A stretch of 64,000 nucleotides of DNA from Thauera aromatica K172 (GTDB lineage Bacteria; Pseudomonadota; Gammaproteobacteria; Burkholderiales; Rhodocyclaceae), in NCBI RefSeq assembly GCF_003030465.1, contig NZ_CP028339.1:248001-312000 (forward strand). Direction: 5' to 3'. The translations under genes and the position numbers were made by a program. The notes beneath the pieces are model-generated. The model was not told the origin of the DNA, ran no database searches, and was given only the letters and a program-made list of their open reading frames with translations. The stretch's first letter is position 1. Each line of letters begins with the position of its first letter. Below are positions 48,674-56,873 of the stretch, piece after piece.

Positions 48674-49890
48674 CCGTCTTCGTCTTGTTTGTCTGCCTGC
48701 TGCTGGCGGGCGCACTGCTGTTGATCCTGCCGCCGCTGCTGGGGGCGGGAGCGCGGCAGCGGCGGGCGCAGGCCCGGCAGGAGGCGCTGGCGCTGGCCGT
48801 CCTGCGCGAGCAACTGGTCGAGCTCGATACTGAGCTGGCCGCCGGCCACATCGACTCCGCCAGCCACGCCCAAAGCCGCGAGGAACTCGAGCGCCGCGCC
48901 CTGGAAGAGGGCGAGGCCGCAGTGGAAGCGACCGGAGCGGCCGATTCCCGCCCCCGTCGCGCCTGGGCGCTGGGACTCGCGCTGGGCGTGCCGGCGCTGG
49001 CGGTGGCCGGCTATCTGGCGCTCGGTGAGCCCGAGGCCCTCGATCCGCAGAACGTTGCCGGCCAGCAGGGCTTCACCCAGGCTCAGGTGGCGGAGATGGT
49101 CGGTGCCCTCGAAGCGCGCCTGGCGCAGGAGCCCGACAGTGTCGAAGGCTGGAGGATGCTTTCCCGCACCTATCTGGTGCTGCAGGACTACGCCAAGGCC
49201 GAGGCGGCCTACGCGCGCCTGGGGAAACTGGTGCCGAACGACCCCGATGTGCTTTCCGACTGGGCCGACGTCGTCGCCATCCAGCGCGGTACGGTCACCG
49301 GCGACGCCGAAGCGCTGGCGCAGCAGGCGCTGGACGTGGCGCCGACGCACCCGAAGGCGCTCGCGCTGGCCGGCACGGCGGCCTACCAGCGCGCCGACTA
49401 CGCGGCTGCCGCAGGCTACTGGGAGCGCATCCTGGCGCAGATTCCTCCCGGCGAGGAGGTCGCCAAGGGCGTGCGCGCCAGCGTCGATGAGGCTCGCGCC
49501 AAAGCCGGCCTCGCTCCGCTCGCCGCCGATGCGGGCAGCGCGGCGCCGGGGGCGACGCTGGCGCTGAGCGGCCGTCTGGAAGTCGATGGCGCGCTCGGCG
49601 CGCAGGTCGCGCCCGAGGACGTGGTGTTCGTCTTCGTGCGCGGCGGTGACGGCGGTCCGCCGCTGGCGGCGCTGCGCTTCAAGGGCAGCGAGCTGCCGGT
49701 GGATTTCCGCTTCGACGGGGCACCGATGATGGGGGCGGAGGTTCCGGTGCCCGCGCGCGTGGTGGTGGCGGCGCGCGTTGCCAAAGGCGGCGACGCCACG
49801 CCGCGCAGCGGCGATCTCGAAGGCGCGAGCGCGCCGGTGGCCGCCGACGCGCACGGAGTGAAGGTGGTGATCGACCGCGTGCGCGACTGA
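48670..49890 (+). CDS. ccmI: Cytochrome c biogenesis TPR protein CcmI
   Basis: 406 residues: two N-terminal membrane helices (about 3-25 and 98-116), then TPR repeats (EGWRMLSRTYLVLQDYAKAEAAYARLG; HPKALALAGTAAYQRADYAAAAGYW) and a C-terminal beta-rich extension from about 295. It holds apocytochrome c for the haem lyase. The GTG start overlaps the ccmH stop (GTGA). Last gene of the operon. Confidence 0.94.
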   Translation: MTVFVLFVCLLLAGALLLILPPLLGAGARQRRAQARQEALALAVLREQLVELDTELAAGHIDSASHAQSREELERRALEEGEAAVEATGAADSRPRRAWALGLALGVPALAVAGYLALGEPEALDPQNVAGQQGFTQAQVAEMVGALEARLAQEPDSVEGWRMLSRTYLVLQDYAKAEAAYARLGKLVPNDPDVLSDWADVVAIQRGTVTGDAEALAQQALDVAPTHPKALALAGTAAYQRADYAAAAGYWERILAQIPPGEEVAKGVRASVDEARAKAGLAPLAADAGSAAPGATLALSGRLEVDGALGAQVAPEDVVFVFVRGGDGGPPLAALRFKGSELPVDFRFDGAPMMGAEVPVPARVVVAARVAKGGDATPRSGDLEGASAPVAADAHGVKVVIDRVRD

Positions 49891-49919
49891 GCCGCCGAGG
49901 CGGGGCCCGCCGCCGCGGT

Positions 49920-50981
49920 TCAGCCGCAATACTCGAAGCGCACCCGCTTGACGTTGCACAGCAGCTCGTAGGCGATCGTTCCGGCGGCCTGTGCGACCCG
50001 GTTCACCGCGATTTCCTTCCCCCACAGCTCGACCCGGCTGCCGATCCCGGCACCAGGCAGCGCGCTCAGGTCCACGGTCAGCATGTCCATCGACACCCGG
50101 CCGATCAAGCGGGCAGGGGCGCCGTCGATGCTCACCGGGGTGCCGTCGGGCACCGTCCGCGGATAGCCGTCGGCATAGCCCAGCGCGACCAGGCCGACCC
50201 GGGTCGGGCGCTCGGCGACGAAGCGCCCGCCGTAGCCGAGCGCCTCGCCCGGCGCGATCTCGCGCACCGCCATCACCGCGCTTTCCAGCGTCATCACCGG
50301 CTGCAGGCCGTCGTCGGCGGCGGCGAGGGGGGAGGCGCCGTAGAGCAGGATGCCGGGGCGGGCCCAGTCACGGCGGGCCTGCGGCCAGCCGAGAATGGCG
50401 CCGGAGTTGGCCAGGCTGCGGGCGCCGTGCAGGCGCGCGGTGGCGGCGTCGAAACGGGCGATCTGCTCGGCGGTGGTGATGACCTGCGGCTCGTCGGCAC
50501 GGGCGAAATGGGTCATCAGGGCGATTTCGCCGACCTTGCCGCAGGCGCGCAGGCGCCGCCAGGCGGCTTCGACCGCGTCGGGCAGGAAGCCGGCGCGGTT
50601 CATGCCGGTGTTGATCTTCAGCCAGACGTCGACCGGCGCGGCGAGCGGCGTCGTCTCCAGCATGCGCAACTGGGCCTCGTGGTGCACGACCAGCCACAGG
50701 CCGTGGGTGGCGGCCGCGTCCAGTTCGGGCGCTTCGAACACGCCCTCGAGCAGCAGGATCGGGCCGACGATGCCGCCCGCGCGCAACTCCAGCGCTTCTT
50801 CCAGGAACGCGACGGCGAAGCCGTCGGCTTCGCCGGCGAGCGCCCGGGCGCAGCGCACCGCGCCGTGGCCGTAGGCGTTCGCCTTGACCACCGCGAGCGC
50901 CCGGCTGCCGTGGCGCCGGCGGGCGAGGCGGTAGTTGTGGCGGAGGGCGTCGAGGTCGATCAGGGCGCGGGCGGGGCGCAT
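49920..50981 (-). CDS. alr: Alanine racemase
   Basis: 353 residues. PLP lysine is Lys33 in AVVKANAYGHGAV; the catalytic tyrosine lies in the C-terminal domain (GLVALGYADGYPR); SIDGAPARLIGRVSMD is also family-typical. It supplies D-alanine for peptidoglycan. The start at 50981 (MRPARALIDLDALRHNY) matches homologues; the frame remains open far upstream without similarity. Convergent with ccmI. Confidence 0.96.
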   Translation of the reverse strand: MRPARALIDLDALRHNYRLARRRHGSRALAVVKANAYGHGAVRCARALAGEADGFAVAFLEEALELRAGGIVGPILLLEGVFEAPELDAAATHGLWLVVHHEAQLRMLETTPLAAPVDVWLKINTGMNRAGFLPDAVEAAWRRLRACGKVGEIALMTHFARADEPQVITTAEQIARFDAATARLHGARSLANSGAILGWPQARRDWARPGILLYGASPLAAADDGLQPVMTLESAVMAVREIAPGEALGYGGRFVAERPTRVGLVALGYADGYPRTVPDGTPVSIDGAPARLIGRVSMDMLTVDLSALPGAGIGSRVELWGKEIAVNRVAQAAGTIAYELLCNVKRVRFEYCG

Positions 50982-51177
50982 GGCGGGATACGAGAGCGGC
51001 AAACAGGCATGGTGGAGTGAAACCGGGAGGATCGCAATATGCGCGGGCGGTACCGTGCCACGACCCGTACCTGACTGGCCCCGCCTCCTGCTGCGGGCTA
51101 AGCTGTAAGCGGAAGCGTAGCGCCCACCGGAGAGGCGGGCGGACACCCGCACTGTGAGTTCTGCCGGGGAGACATGC
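50982..51177. other. Divergent intergenic region, alr and small gene
   Basis: About 200 bases with the upstream sequences of alr and of the 90-codon gene. No clear regulatory site was recognised. Confidence 0.4.
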
Positions 51178-51450
51178 ATGAGCACTGAATCGGAGCACGG
51201 GCAAAAAAATGCCTCCACGCTGAGTCTGCGGGAGGCGGCGCAGTTGCTGAGTGCCGAGGGGCTTGGAGTGCACGAGGGCGAGACGCTGCTGGCAAGCGCC
51301 ATCCAGCGCGGTGAACTGCACGCCGACGTGATGCGTTGGGCAACCGAGCAGTGGGACGGCCGGCATCTTCCGGGCAACATCAACGCTCGCCAGACCCGAA
51401 TCGAACGTGCCGATTTCGACGTCTGGCGGAGCCGCCGGGCGGCGGGTTGA
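51178..51450 (+). CDS. Small protein of unknown function
   Basis: 90 residues (MSTESEHGQKNASTLSLREA…). A helix-turn-helix-like part (STLSLREAAQLLSAEGLGVH) is followed by a tryptophan-containing segment (MRWATEQWDGRHLPGNINAR) and a basic end. The LREAAQLLS pattern hints at an excisionase-like or DNA-binding role, but I cannot name a family. ATG after GGGGAGACATGC. It is the last gene before the AbiE and conjugative-element region. Confidence 0.55.
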   Translation: MSTESEHGQKNASTLSLREAAQLLSAEGLGVHEGETLLASAIQRGELHADVMRWATEQWDGRHLPGNINARQTRIERADFDVWRSRRAAG

Positions 51451-51551
51451 AGAGGCGGTATACCCCCGGAAAGCAAAAGGCTGCAGCAGATCAGGCGTTG
51501 CGCTACTTTTCCTACTCGTTCTTGCGATAGCTGGCAGGGTTGATTGGATTC

Positions 51552-51587
51552 CGTGATATTTTTAAAGTATGGATATAAATTCACGGC
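51552..51587. promoter_or_regulatory. Candidate AbiEi operator over the abiEi start codon
   Basis: CCGTGA-T-ATTT on the left and AAAT-TCACGG on the right are inverted arms (10 bp with a one-base bulge) that straddle the abiEi ATG at 51569. AbiEi antitoxins repress their own operon by binding inverted repeats, so this is a likely autoregulatory site. No Shine-Dalgarno sequence precedes the ATG. Confidence 0.45.
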
Positions 51588-52327
51588 ATAAGGTAATCAA
51601 GCGACTGCAGGCGGGACTCCCCCGCGGGGCGCCGTTCGACCTTGCCACCCTGAGCCAGTTCGGGGTGTCGCCCCAGCTCGCCGCCCACTATGCCGACGGC
51701 GGGTGGCTCGTGCGCCTGGCCCATGGCGTCTATGCCTTCCCGAACGATGAGTTCGGGGTCTACGGTGCGCTGAAGTTCCTGCAACAGCGCGTGCCCGGCC
51801 TGCACGTCGGCGGCAAGAGCGCCCTGGCCCTGCAGGGGGTGCAGCACAACCTGGGCAGCCGGGAGGCGCTGGTGCTGTGGGGCGACGGTCGTTTCGCGTT
51901 GCCGGCCTGGTTCACCTCGCGCTTTCCGGCCCGCTACGTCCACGCCCGCCTGTTCGACTGGCCGGACACGGCGCTGGCCAGCAAGACCCTGACCACGCCG
52001 CCTGGCCTGCCCGAGGATCTGCGGGTGGCTGCCTCCGAGCGTGCCGTTCTGGAGCTGCTGTACGAAGCCGGCGTCAAGCAGAGCCTCGAAGAGGCCCGCA
52101 ACGTCTTTGATGGACTGCGTTCCCCCCGCAAGGACTTGCTCGGGCAACTGCTGTCCTGCTGCGCCAGCGTGAAGGCCGTGCGCCTGTTCCTGACCTGGGC
52201 GCGCGAGACCAGCCTCGTGGATGTCGATGCCCTGCTGGAGCAGTACCCGGTTCGCACCGGCAGCAACACGCGCTGGATGAGCCGGCTCGATGATGGCACC
52301 TTGCTGAGCCTGAGACCTCATGGATAA
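51569..52327 (+). CDS. abiEi: Type IV antitoxin AbiEi family
   Basis: 252 residues. N-terminal winged helix (FDLATLSQFGVSPQLAAHYA DGGWLVRLAHGVY, family pattern for AbiEi_3) and a C-terminal antitoxin domain (GLHVGGKSALALQGVQHNL, ASERAVLELLYEAG). It represses the operon and blocks the AbiEii nucleotidyltransferase toxin. Its stop overlaps the abiEii start. Original AbiE systems cause abortive infection of phage-infected cells. Confidence 0.9.
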   Translation: MDINSRHKVIKRLQAGLPRGAPFDLATLSQFGVSPQLAAHYADGGWLVRLAHGVYAFPNDEFGVYGALKFLQQRVPGLHVGGKSALALQGVQHNLGSREALVLWGDGRFALPAWFTSRFPARYVHARLFDWPDTALASKTLTTPPGLPEDLRVAASERAVLELLYEAGVKQSLEEARNVFDGLRSPRKDLLGQLLSCCASVKAVRLFLTWARETSLVDVDALLEQYPVRTGSNTRWMSRLDDGTLLSLRPHG

Positions 52328-53222
52328 GACCTACGCGGATACCGTTCGCCTGCTGCTGGCCGTCGCGCCCGACGTGTTCGCCAACGACATCTTCGCCATG
52401 AAGGGTGGCACGGCCATCAACCTCTTCGTGCGGGACATGCCGCGCCTGTCGGTGGATATCGACGTGGTGTACCTCCCGTGGCAGACGCCACGCGACGAAG
52501 CGCTGCAAACCATCAACCAGGAGCTGGCCGCCATCGCCACGCGTGTTGCGCCACTGGGCGTGCAGACACGCCTGGTTCGCGCCAAGGACCTGGGCGACAC
52601 CAAGCTGATCGTCGAGAACGACGCCAGCCAGGTGAAGATCGAGGTCAATGTCGTGTTCCGCGGCAGCGTGCTGCCCGTCGAGCGGCGGCCGCTGAGCGCC
52701 AGGACCAGCGATCTGTTCGGCGTCGAGTTCGATCTGCCGGTTCTGGCACCGGACGAGCTGTACGCCAGCAAGCTGGTGGCCGCGCTGGATCGGCAGCACC
52801 CCCGCGACCTGTTCGACGTGTGGCAGCTCTTTGAGTCGGGCGACATCAGCGACGGCATGGTCGAGTGCTTCGTGGTCTATTTGGCGGGTCACAACCGGCC
52901 ACCCCACGAAGTGCTGTTCGGCAACGACAAGGACATCGCCGGCGAGTACGAGCGGGCCTTTGTCGGCATGACCGAAGTGAGCTGTTCCCTGGAGACACTG
53001 CTCGACGCTCGCGCCAGGCTGCAGCGCAATCCGCCGCCCTCGACACCGGCTTGGGCCAGAGCTGACGAACATCCCGCAGCGCCCCACTTGCCGGGATTGC
53101 CCCATGCCGCATTCATCGTGGCATCCACGAAGCAGCGGCCCTATACCCAAAGGCTTCGGACAAAGGCCAAAGGGCTGGGAAGGGGCAAAGGAAGGGCGCC
53201 AAGGGGAAAGGCCCTGTCTTGA
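52320..53222 (+). CDS. abiEii: AbiEii-type nucleotidyltransferase toxin with replaced C-terminus
   Basis: 300 residues. The nucleotidyltransferase core is intact: MKGGTAINLFVRDMPRLSVD followed by IDVVYLP, giving the GG..N and S.D.D motifs that bind GTP. From about residue 274 (TKQRPYTQRLRTKAKG) the protein is encoded by an inverted copy of the relaxase leader (53142 onward) and not by AbiEii sequence; residues just before (PAWARADEHPAAPHLPGLP) also look odd. So the normal helical C-terminal end seems lost. Toxicity may be impaired. Confidence 0.85.
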   Translation: MDKTYADTVRLLLAVAPDVFANDIFAMKGGTAINLFVRDMPRLSVDIDVVYLPWQTPRDEALQTINQELAAIATRVAPLGVQTRLVRAKDLGDTKLIVENDASQVKIEVNVVFRGSVLPVERRPLSARTSDLFGVEFDLPVLAPDELYASKLVAALDRQHPRDLFDVWQLFESGDISDGMVECFVVYLAGHNRPPHEVLFGNDKDIAGEYERAFVGMTEVSCSLETLLDARARLQRNPPPSTPAWARADEHPAAPHLPGLPHAAFIVASTKQRPYTQRLRTKAKGLGRGKGRAPRGKALS

Positions 53223-53294
53223 AAAGGCCAAGGCACCGCTGAGCAGCCCATCATCCGATGGTTCGCCATGCTCTCGCTGTTCCAGCGCAAACGC
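53142..53294 (+). repeat. Inverted repeat, copy A of the relaxase leader
   Basis: About 153 bases that match, at roughly four of five positions by eye, the reverse complement of 56849-57000. The shared segment runs from TATACCCAAAGGCTTC through a G-rich tract (53172-53206) to ATGCTCTCGCTGTTCCAGCG. It contains the relaxase start codon and its first nine codons. Copy A overlaps the 3' end of abiEii. Confidence 0.88.
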
Positions 53295-53321
53295 CTTGGC
53301 CTGCCGAAAGGCCAGGTCTGA
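53268..53321 (+). pseudogene. Relaxase N-terminus relic
   Basis: Seventeen codons beginning MLSLFQRKR, identical to the first nine residues of the relaxase encoded at 56873. The frame then diverges (LGLPKGQV) and stops at 53321. It is a truncated copy of the relaxase 5' end within repeat copy A. Confidence 0.75.
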
Positions 53322-53425
53322 GAGTGCCATGCTCTTGCTCCTGAACATGGGTCAGGAACCAGATGCTGGTCACGTCGACCTCGCCCCTCCATCAACAATC
53401 CGGAATCAGGCGCGCCCGCAAAAAT

Positions 53426-53560
53426 GGACTTGTTTGTGGACTTAAAAGTCCCGCCTGTGGGCGGATCGCAGTGGATCGCGGCAGAACGTCAAAGAGAGGA
53501 AAAGTCCTTGTGCGGAAAGGACTTGCAGACTCTCTTGGACTTCTGCGGAAGTCCGCAGAA
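53426..53560. repeat. Cluster of GGACTT/AAGTCC hairpins, oriT- or operator-like
   Basis: GGACTT or its complement occurs seven times in about 130 bases: 53426, 53438, 53446, 53502, 53519, 53537 and 53549. They pair as GGACTT-AA-AAGTCC (53438-53451), AAGTCC…GGACTT (53502-53524) and GGACTT…AAGTCC (53537-53554). The last one contains a perfect palindrome, TTCTGCGGA-AG-TCCGCAGAA (53541-53560). Iterated hairpins without a coding frame near a relaxase gene suggest an origin of transfer or a regulator-binding array. Confidence 0.55.
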
Positions 53561-53643
53561 TGATGCGTGGAGCGGGTGAAGGAATCAGAAGATTGAGGCC
53601 AACTTATTGATTCACAAATACTTTTCCCGCATGGCTTACAGCC

Positions 53644-54011
53644 ATGGTGCCGCATTATGTACCACCTCCGCTCACCAGGCAATACTGCGCACAGCACCGG
53701 TCCCGCCGGTGGATCAGCTACGAGATCAAGGCGGGCAATCTGCTCGCACTGAACCTCGGCAACCGTGGCCAGCGCGTGCCGGATTGGCACCTCGATCCGG
53801 TCAAGCATGCCCTGATTCAGGCTGTCCTCAAGCTGAGCAGGGACGCGGACCCCTGGCAGATCTACCACGCGCTCTGCAACCCCGCGCGATGCTGCGCGGC
53901 CGCTCAGCCCTGGAAAGCGCCACCGCCGCCAACCTCGACAAGCTCATCATGGCGGTGAGCACGACCGCGAAGGAAAGCGAGTGGTCCCCGCAGTTGTTGA
54001 GTTTCGCGTAA
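53644..54011 (+). pseudogene. Frameshifted remnant of a conjugative-element gene
   Basis: Two frames together read as one protein: WISYEIKAGNLLALNLGNRG, then QRVPDWHLDPVKHALIQAVL and DADPWQIYHAL in the first, and QPRAMLRGRSALESATAANL and DKLIMAVSTT in the second. The switch is at about 53876 (GCGCTCTGCAACC; removing two bases restores ALQPRAML). The pattern recalls DUF2384/MbcA-like proteins, but I am not certain. The 5' end is also missing. Confidence 0.65.
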
Positions 54012-54045
54012 CGGCAGGCGCTGGCTGGTGCGAGGTGCCATGGTG

Positions 54046-54672
54046 TCAGGACACGGATCGGGCGCGGCGCGCAAACCTCGCTTGGGGTTCGGTCAATGAC
54101 GCATGGGGGCGCAGCAGGTAAGCCATCACGACGGTCGGCGCGCCCGCCAGCGGCCGCACAGCGATGCCTCGGCGCTGGTAGCCGGTCAGCCGCACGGCCG
54201 GCGCGACGGCGATGCCATATCCCGCAGAGACGAGCGTCATCGCCATGTCGAAGGTGCTGACCGTCTGCTCGCGATCCTGAAGCGCATCCTCGAATAGACG
54301 TTGTACCACCGCGCGCCATGGCTCGTCGGCCGTTGACTGTGCGCAGATCAAGGGCTGTTTGAGCACTTCGCAGCAAGGCACTTCGCGGTAAGCCAGCAAG
54401 TGCGAGCGCTTGGCCACTGCGACCGCCAGCGTGTCATGCCACAGCGCCTCGCATACCCAGCCCGGCCACTGCCAAGCAGCCGTGGACAGGGCGAAGTCGA
54501 AGCCTTCGCCCGGCTGCTGTGTGGCCCGGTCATCGGCCGTGCAATCGACGAGAGCCGCTGCGGTCTCGGGCTCTTCGGCGCGCTGCAGTGCGAGCACATC
54601 GGCAAGCTGGGGCGGCACCCATTCGCCAAGGACGGCCACTCGAATTTCGGTGGAGGCATCGCTCGGCTTCAC
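54046..54672 (-). CDS. LysR-type substrate-binding domain protein without HTH
   Basis: 208 residues that correspond only to the effector domain of LysR proteins (EIRVAVLGEWVPPQLADVLA… EQTVSTFDMAMTLVSAGYGI AVAPAVRL). No helix-turn-helix is encoded; upstream is a divergent XRE gene instead. Either it is a truncated LysR gene or a stand-alone effector module. GTG start at 54672. Confidence 0.75.
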   Translation of the reverse strand: MKPSDASTEIRVAVLGEWVPPQLADVLALQRAEEPETAAALVDCTADDRATQQPGEGFDFALSTAAWQWPGWVCEALWHDTLAVAVAKRSHLLAYREVPCCEVLKQPLICAQSTADEPWRAVVQRLFEDALQDREQTVSTFDMAMTLVSAGYGIAVAPAVRLTGYQRRGIAVRPLAGAPTVVMAYLLRPHASLTEPQARFARRARSVS

Positions 54673-54720
54673 GTCCAGATACCCCCAGGCAGTGGATTCG
54701 CGGCGACGCCGCTGGATTGA

Positions 54721-54742
54721 GTTAAGTTTAACGTGGTTTAAA
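54721..54742. promoter_or_regulatory. Candidate XRE operator between divergent regulators
   Basis: GTTAA-GT-TTAAC at 54721-54732 is a perfect palindrome, followed by GTGGTTTAAATC. Such AT-rich inverted repeats in front of an XRE gene are typical operator sites. It lies 38 bases upstream of the XRE start and 49 bases upstream of the LysR-domain gene. Confidence 0.45.
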
Positions 54743-54769
54743 TCTTGACTGTATTCGACGCTTTTGACA

Positions 54770-55066
54770 ATGCAAAAGCGATCGATTCAACGAGGCCGGC
54801 CCACCGGCACCACCACCTACGAAGCGGAACCCGCCATCGCGTTCGGGGCGTCCGTGCGCGAAGAAAGAACGAACCAGGGCATCGCCCAGGAGACGCTGGC
54901 CCATCTGGCCGGGATCGAGCGCTCGCACATGGGCAAGATCGAGCGGGGTGAACACGTTCCCACGCTCCCCCTGATCCTCAAGATCGCCCGTGCGCTGAAA
55001 TGCAGTTCTGCCCATCTGATGGCACTCACCGAGGACAAGCTGGCATCGCCCAAGTCCTCGGACTGA
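54770..55066 (+). CDS. XRE-family transcriptional regulator
   Basis: 98 residues. HTH_3 motif IAFGASVREERTNQGIAQET followed by LAHLAGIERSHMGKIERGEH, with recognition-helix residues in GIERSHMGKIER. No effector domain. It probably controls itself and the divergent LysR-domain gene, and may regulate conjugative functions. ATG at 54770. Confidence 0.87.
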   Translation: MQKRSIQRGRPTGTTTYEAEPAIAFGASVREERTNQGIAQETLAHLAGIERSHMGKIERGEHVPTLPLILKIARALKCSSAHLMALTEDKLASPKSSD

Positions 55067-55127
55067 AGCCGGCCTGCATTGCGGCGGCTGGTCTATCCTT
55101 GCTCGTCGTCGTTCCTGCCCCCAAGGC

Positions 55128-56873
55128 TCAATCTTCGCGCTTTGCGGTTTCGTCGGCGAGACGCAGGTACGGGTTGTTCGGAGGCACCTCCTGGAACAGC
55201 GTCTGGGGATCGGTCAACAGGTAGCCGTGCAGCCGCCGCGACTTGCGCGGCCCGGTGACTTCACAGGTCCAGATGTTCAGCCCGCTGGCCTGTTTGCGGT
55301 GCAGGCCCAGCTTCTCGAAGCCCTTCTGCACCCACTGCCATCCCTCCAGCTTTTCCGGCTTGGCCAGCGCGGCGACCAGCAGGTGTTCCTGCGCATAGCG
55401 CTGAAAGATACCAGGGCTGACCAGGTAGGCCGTTCCATCGACGGTGTGCACCAGCGCCTTGGCATCGTTGATGATGAGTTTGCGCGACTGGATGCCTTGG
55501 CGCAGCCAGGCCATGAAGTGGGTGCCGGAAGGCTTGTCCCCGGACTCGGATGCGATCGGTAGCGTCGATGGTGTGGGCGTGACGTCCAGCAGATCGAGCA
55601 GCGCCGCCACGTCGTTGTCCGCGGTCATGGGTGCGGCCGGCATGACCGCTGGAGCCGCCGCCGCGCGTTCCACGCGATGGGCTTCAGGCTCAACGGGCGT
55701 CTGCGGCACCGGCTCGTCCTGTTCCTCCTGATCGACCAACACACGGCCCGCGAAGGAAGCCGGCCGGTCGGCGGGTTCCCAGATCGCCGCGGGCGACAGC
55801 TTCAGGAAGGTGAAGCTGTGCGACCAGCCGGCGTCGCTTGTGACGGTGGCCTTCCAGATCGCCTTGCCGTCCGGCGTGGCCAAGGCAATGCCATGGTCCT
55901 GCAGCACGTTGAACACGGCCGTGTTGCTCGACGGAATGCCGTCGATGCCCTGCGACAGCAGGTGCGCGCGCAACTTGTCGGAGACGGTCTTGCTGACCAG
56001 CCAGAGGGCGTCCTGGGTCAGCCAGCCATCCGAGGCCTGGGGTTGGTTCAGCTTGAATTCTTCCTTGAGCAGATAGCGCAGGCCGTCCAGCAGTTTGCGT
56101 TGCAGCGCGTGCCGGGGCGCAGCCAGCACTTTGCCGGGATCGCCGCCGAGTTCCTGGGCCACCGATGCCTGGTCGGCCTGCGCCACCAGCTCGCCGAGCG
56201 TGCCGGCGTGCTCGTACTGGCCGGCGAGGGCGTAGAGCAAGGCTGCCCAGAGGTCGGGGTAGCCGCTCAGCCAGTCGAAGATGTCGCGATCAAGCAGGCG
56301 GGCATAGAGCAGCCCGGTGGCGGCGCTGTGCAGCCGGTACTCGCGGTCCTTGCGGTAGCGGAATCGGTACGGTCGCCGCAGCGGCCCATGCCAGGGGTGC
56401 CAGACCGTGCCGTCGTCGTACTCCACATGCAGGTCGACGGCGATCTTGCCGATGTCGTGCAGCAGCGCCGCGTAGGTGGTGCCGGCGGTCCAGGCCTCGG
56501 CCTGGGCGGCCTGCGCTTCCGGTGTGGCGCCGGCGGGCAGCAGGTGCGACTGCCGCAGCTTGAGCACATAGGCGACGATCTCCAGGCCGTGGTCCAGCAT
56601 GCCGCCCGGATAGGCATGGTGGTGGCTTTCGGAAGCTGGGAACTGCTGGACCAGCTCGGCGTAGCGTTCCAGCGGGGCGAGGTACAGCGTGGCGAACTGC
56701 CGGCGCGACAGTGAGGTGCGCTGCCAGATGTGCTCCAGCAGCTTCTGCCGGCGGGGCGTCGCCAGCAGCGATGCGGCCGAAGCCGGCCGCATCAGCCCTT
56801 TGGGTGGCTCGGTGGGTGTGGGTGGCGCGCCGGTGGCGGGTGGCACCCGTTTGCGTTGGAACAGCGAGAGCAT
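55128..56873 (-). CDS. traI: MobH-family relaxase (TraI_2/TraI of ICEclc type)
   Basis: 581 residues. N-terminal TraI_2 domain with an HD-type metal site: SHHHAYPGGMLDHGLEI and YAALLHDIGKIAVDLHVEYD (His-Asp pair, about residues 140-160), the three-His relaxase signature of MobH. A Pro/Ala-rich linker (about 370-430) leads to a C-terminal winged-helix domain (FMAWLRQGIQSRKLIINDAK). It nicks oriT and pilots the strand through the conjugation pore. The start at 56873 (MLSLFQRKR) is confirmed by the duplicated copy at 53268. Confidence 0.92.
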   Translation of the reverse strand: MLSLFQRKRVPPATGAPPTPTEPPKGLMRPASAASLLATPRRQKLLEHIWQRTSLSRRQFATLYLAPLERYAELVQQFPASESHHHAYPGGMLDHGLEIVAYVLKLRQSHLLPAGATPEAQAAQAEAWTAGTTYAALLHDIGKIAVDLHVEYDDGTVWHPWHGPLRRPYRFRYRKDREYRLHSAATGLLYARLLDRDIFDWLSGYPDLWAALLYALAGQYEHAGTLGELVAQADQASVAQELGGDPGKVLAAPRHALQRKLLDGLRYLLKEEFKLNQPQASDGWLTQDALWLVSKTVSDKLRAHLLSQGIDGIPSSNTAVFNVLQDHGIALATPDGKAIWKATVTSDAGWSHSFTFLKLSPAAIWEPADRPASFAGRVLVDQEEQDEPVPQTPVEPEAHRVERAAAAPAVMPAAPMTADNDVAALLDLLDVTPTPSTLPIASESGDKPSGTHFMAWLRQGIQSRKLIINDAKALVHTVDGTAYLVSPGIFQRYAQEHLLVAALAKPEKLEGWQWVQKGFEKLGLHRKQASGLNIWTCEVTGPRKSRRLHGYLLTDPQTLFQEVPPNNPYLRLADETAKRED

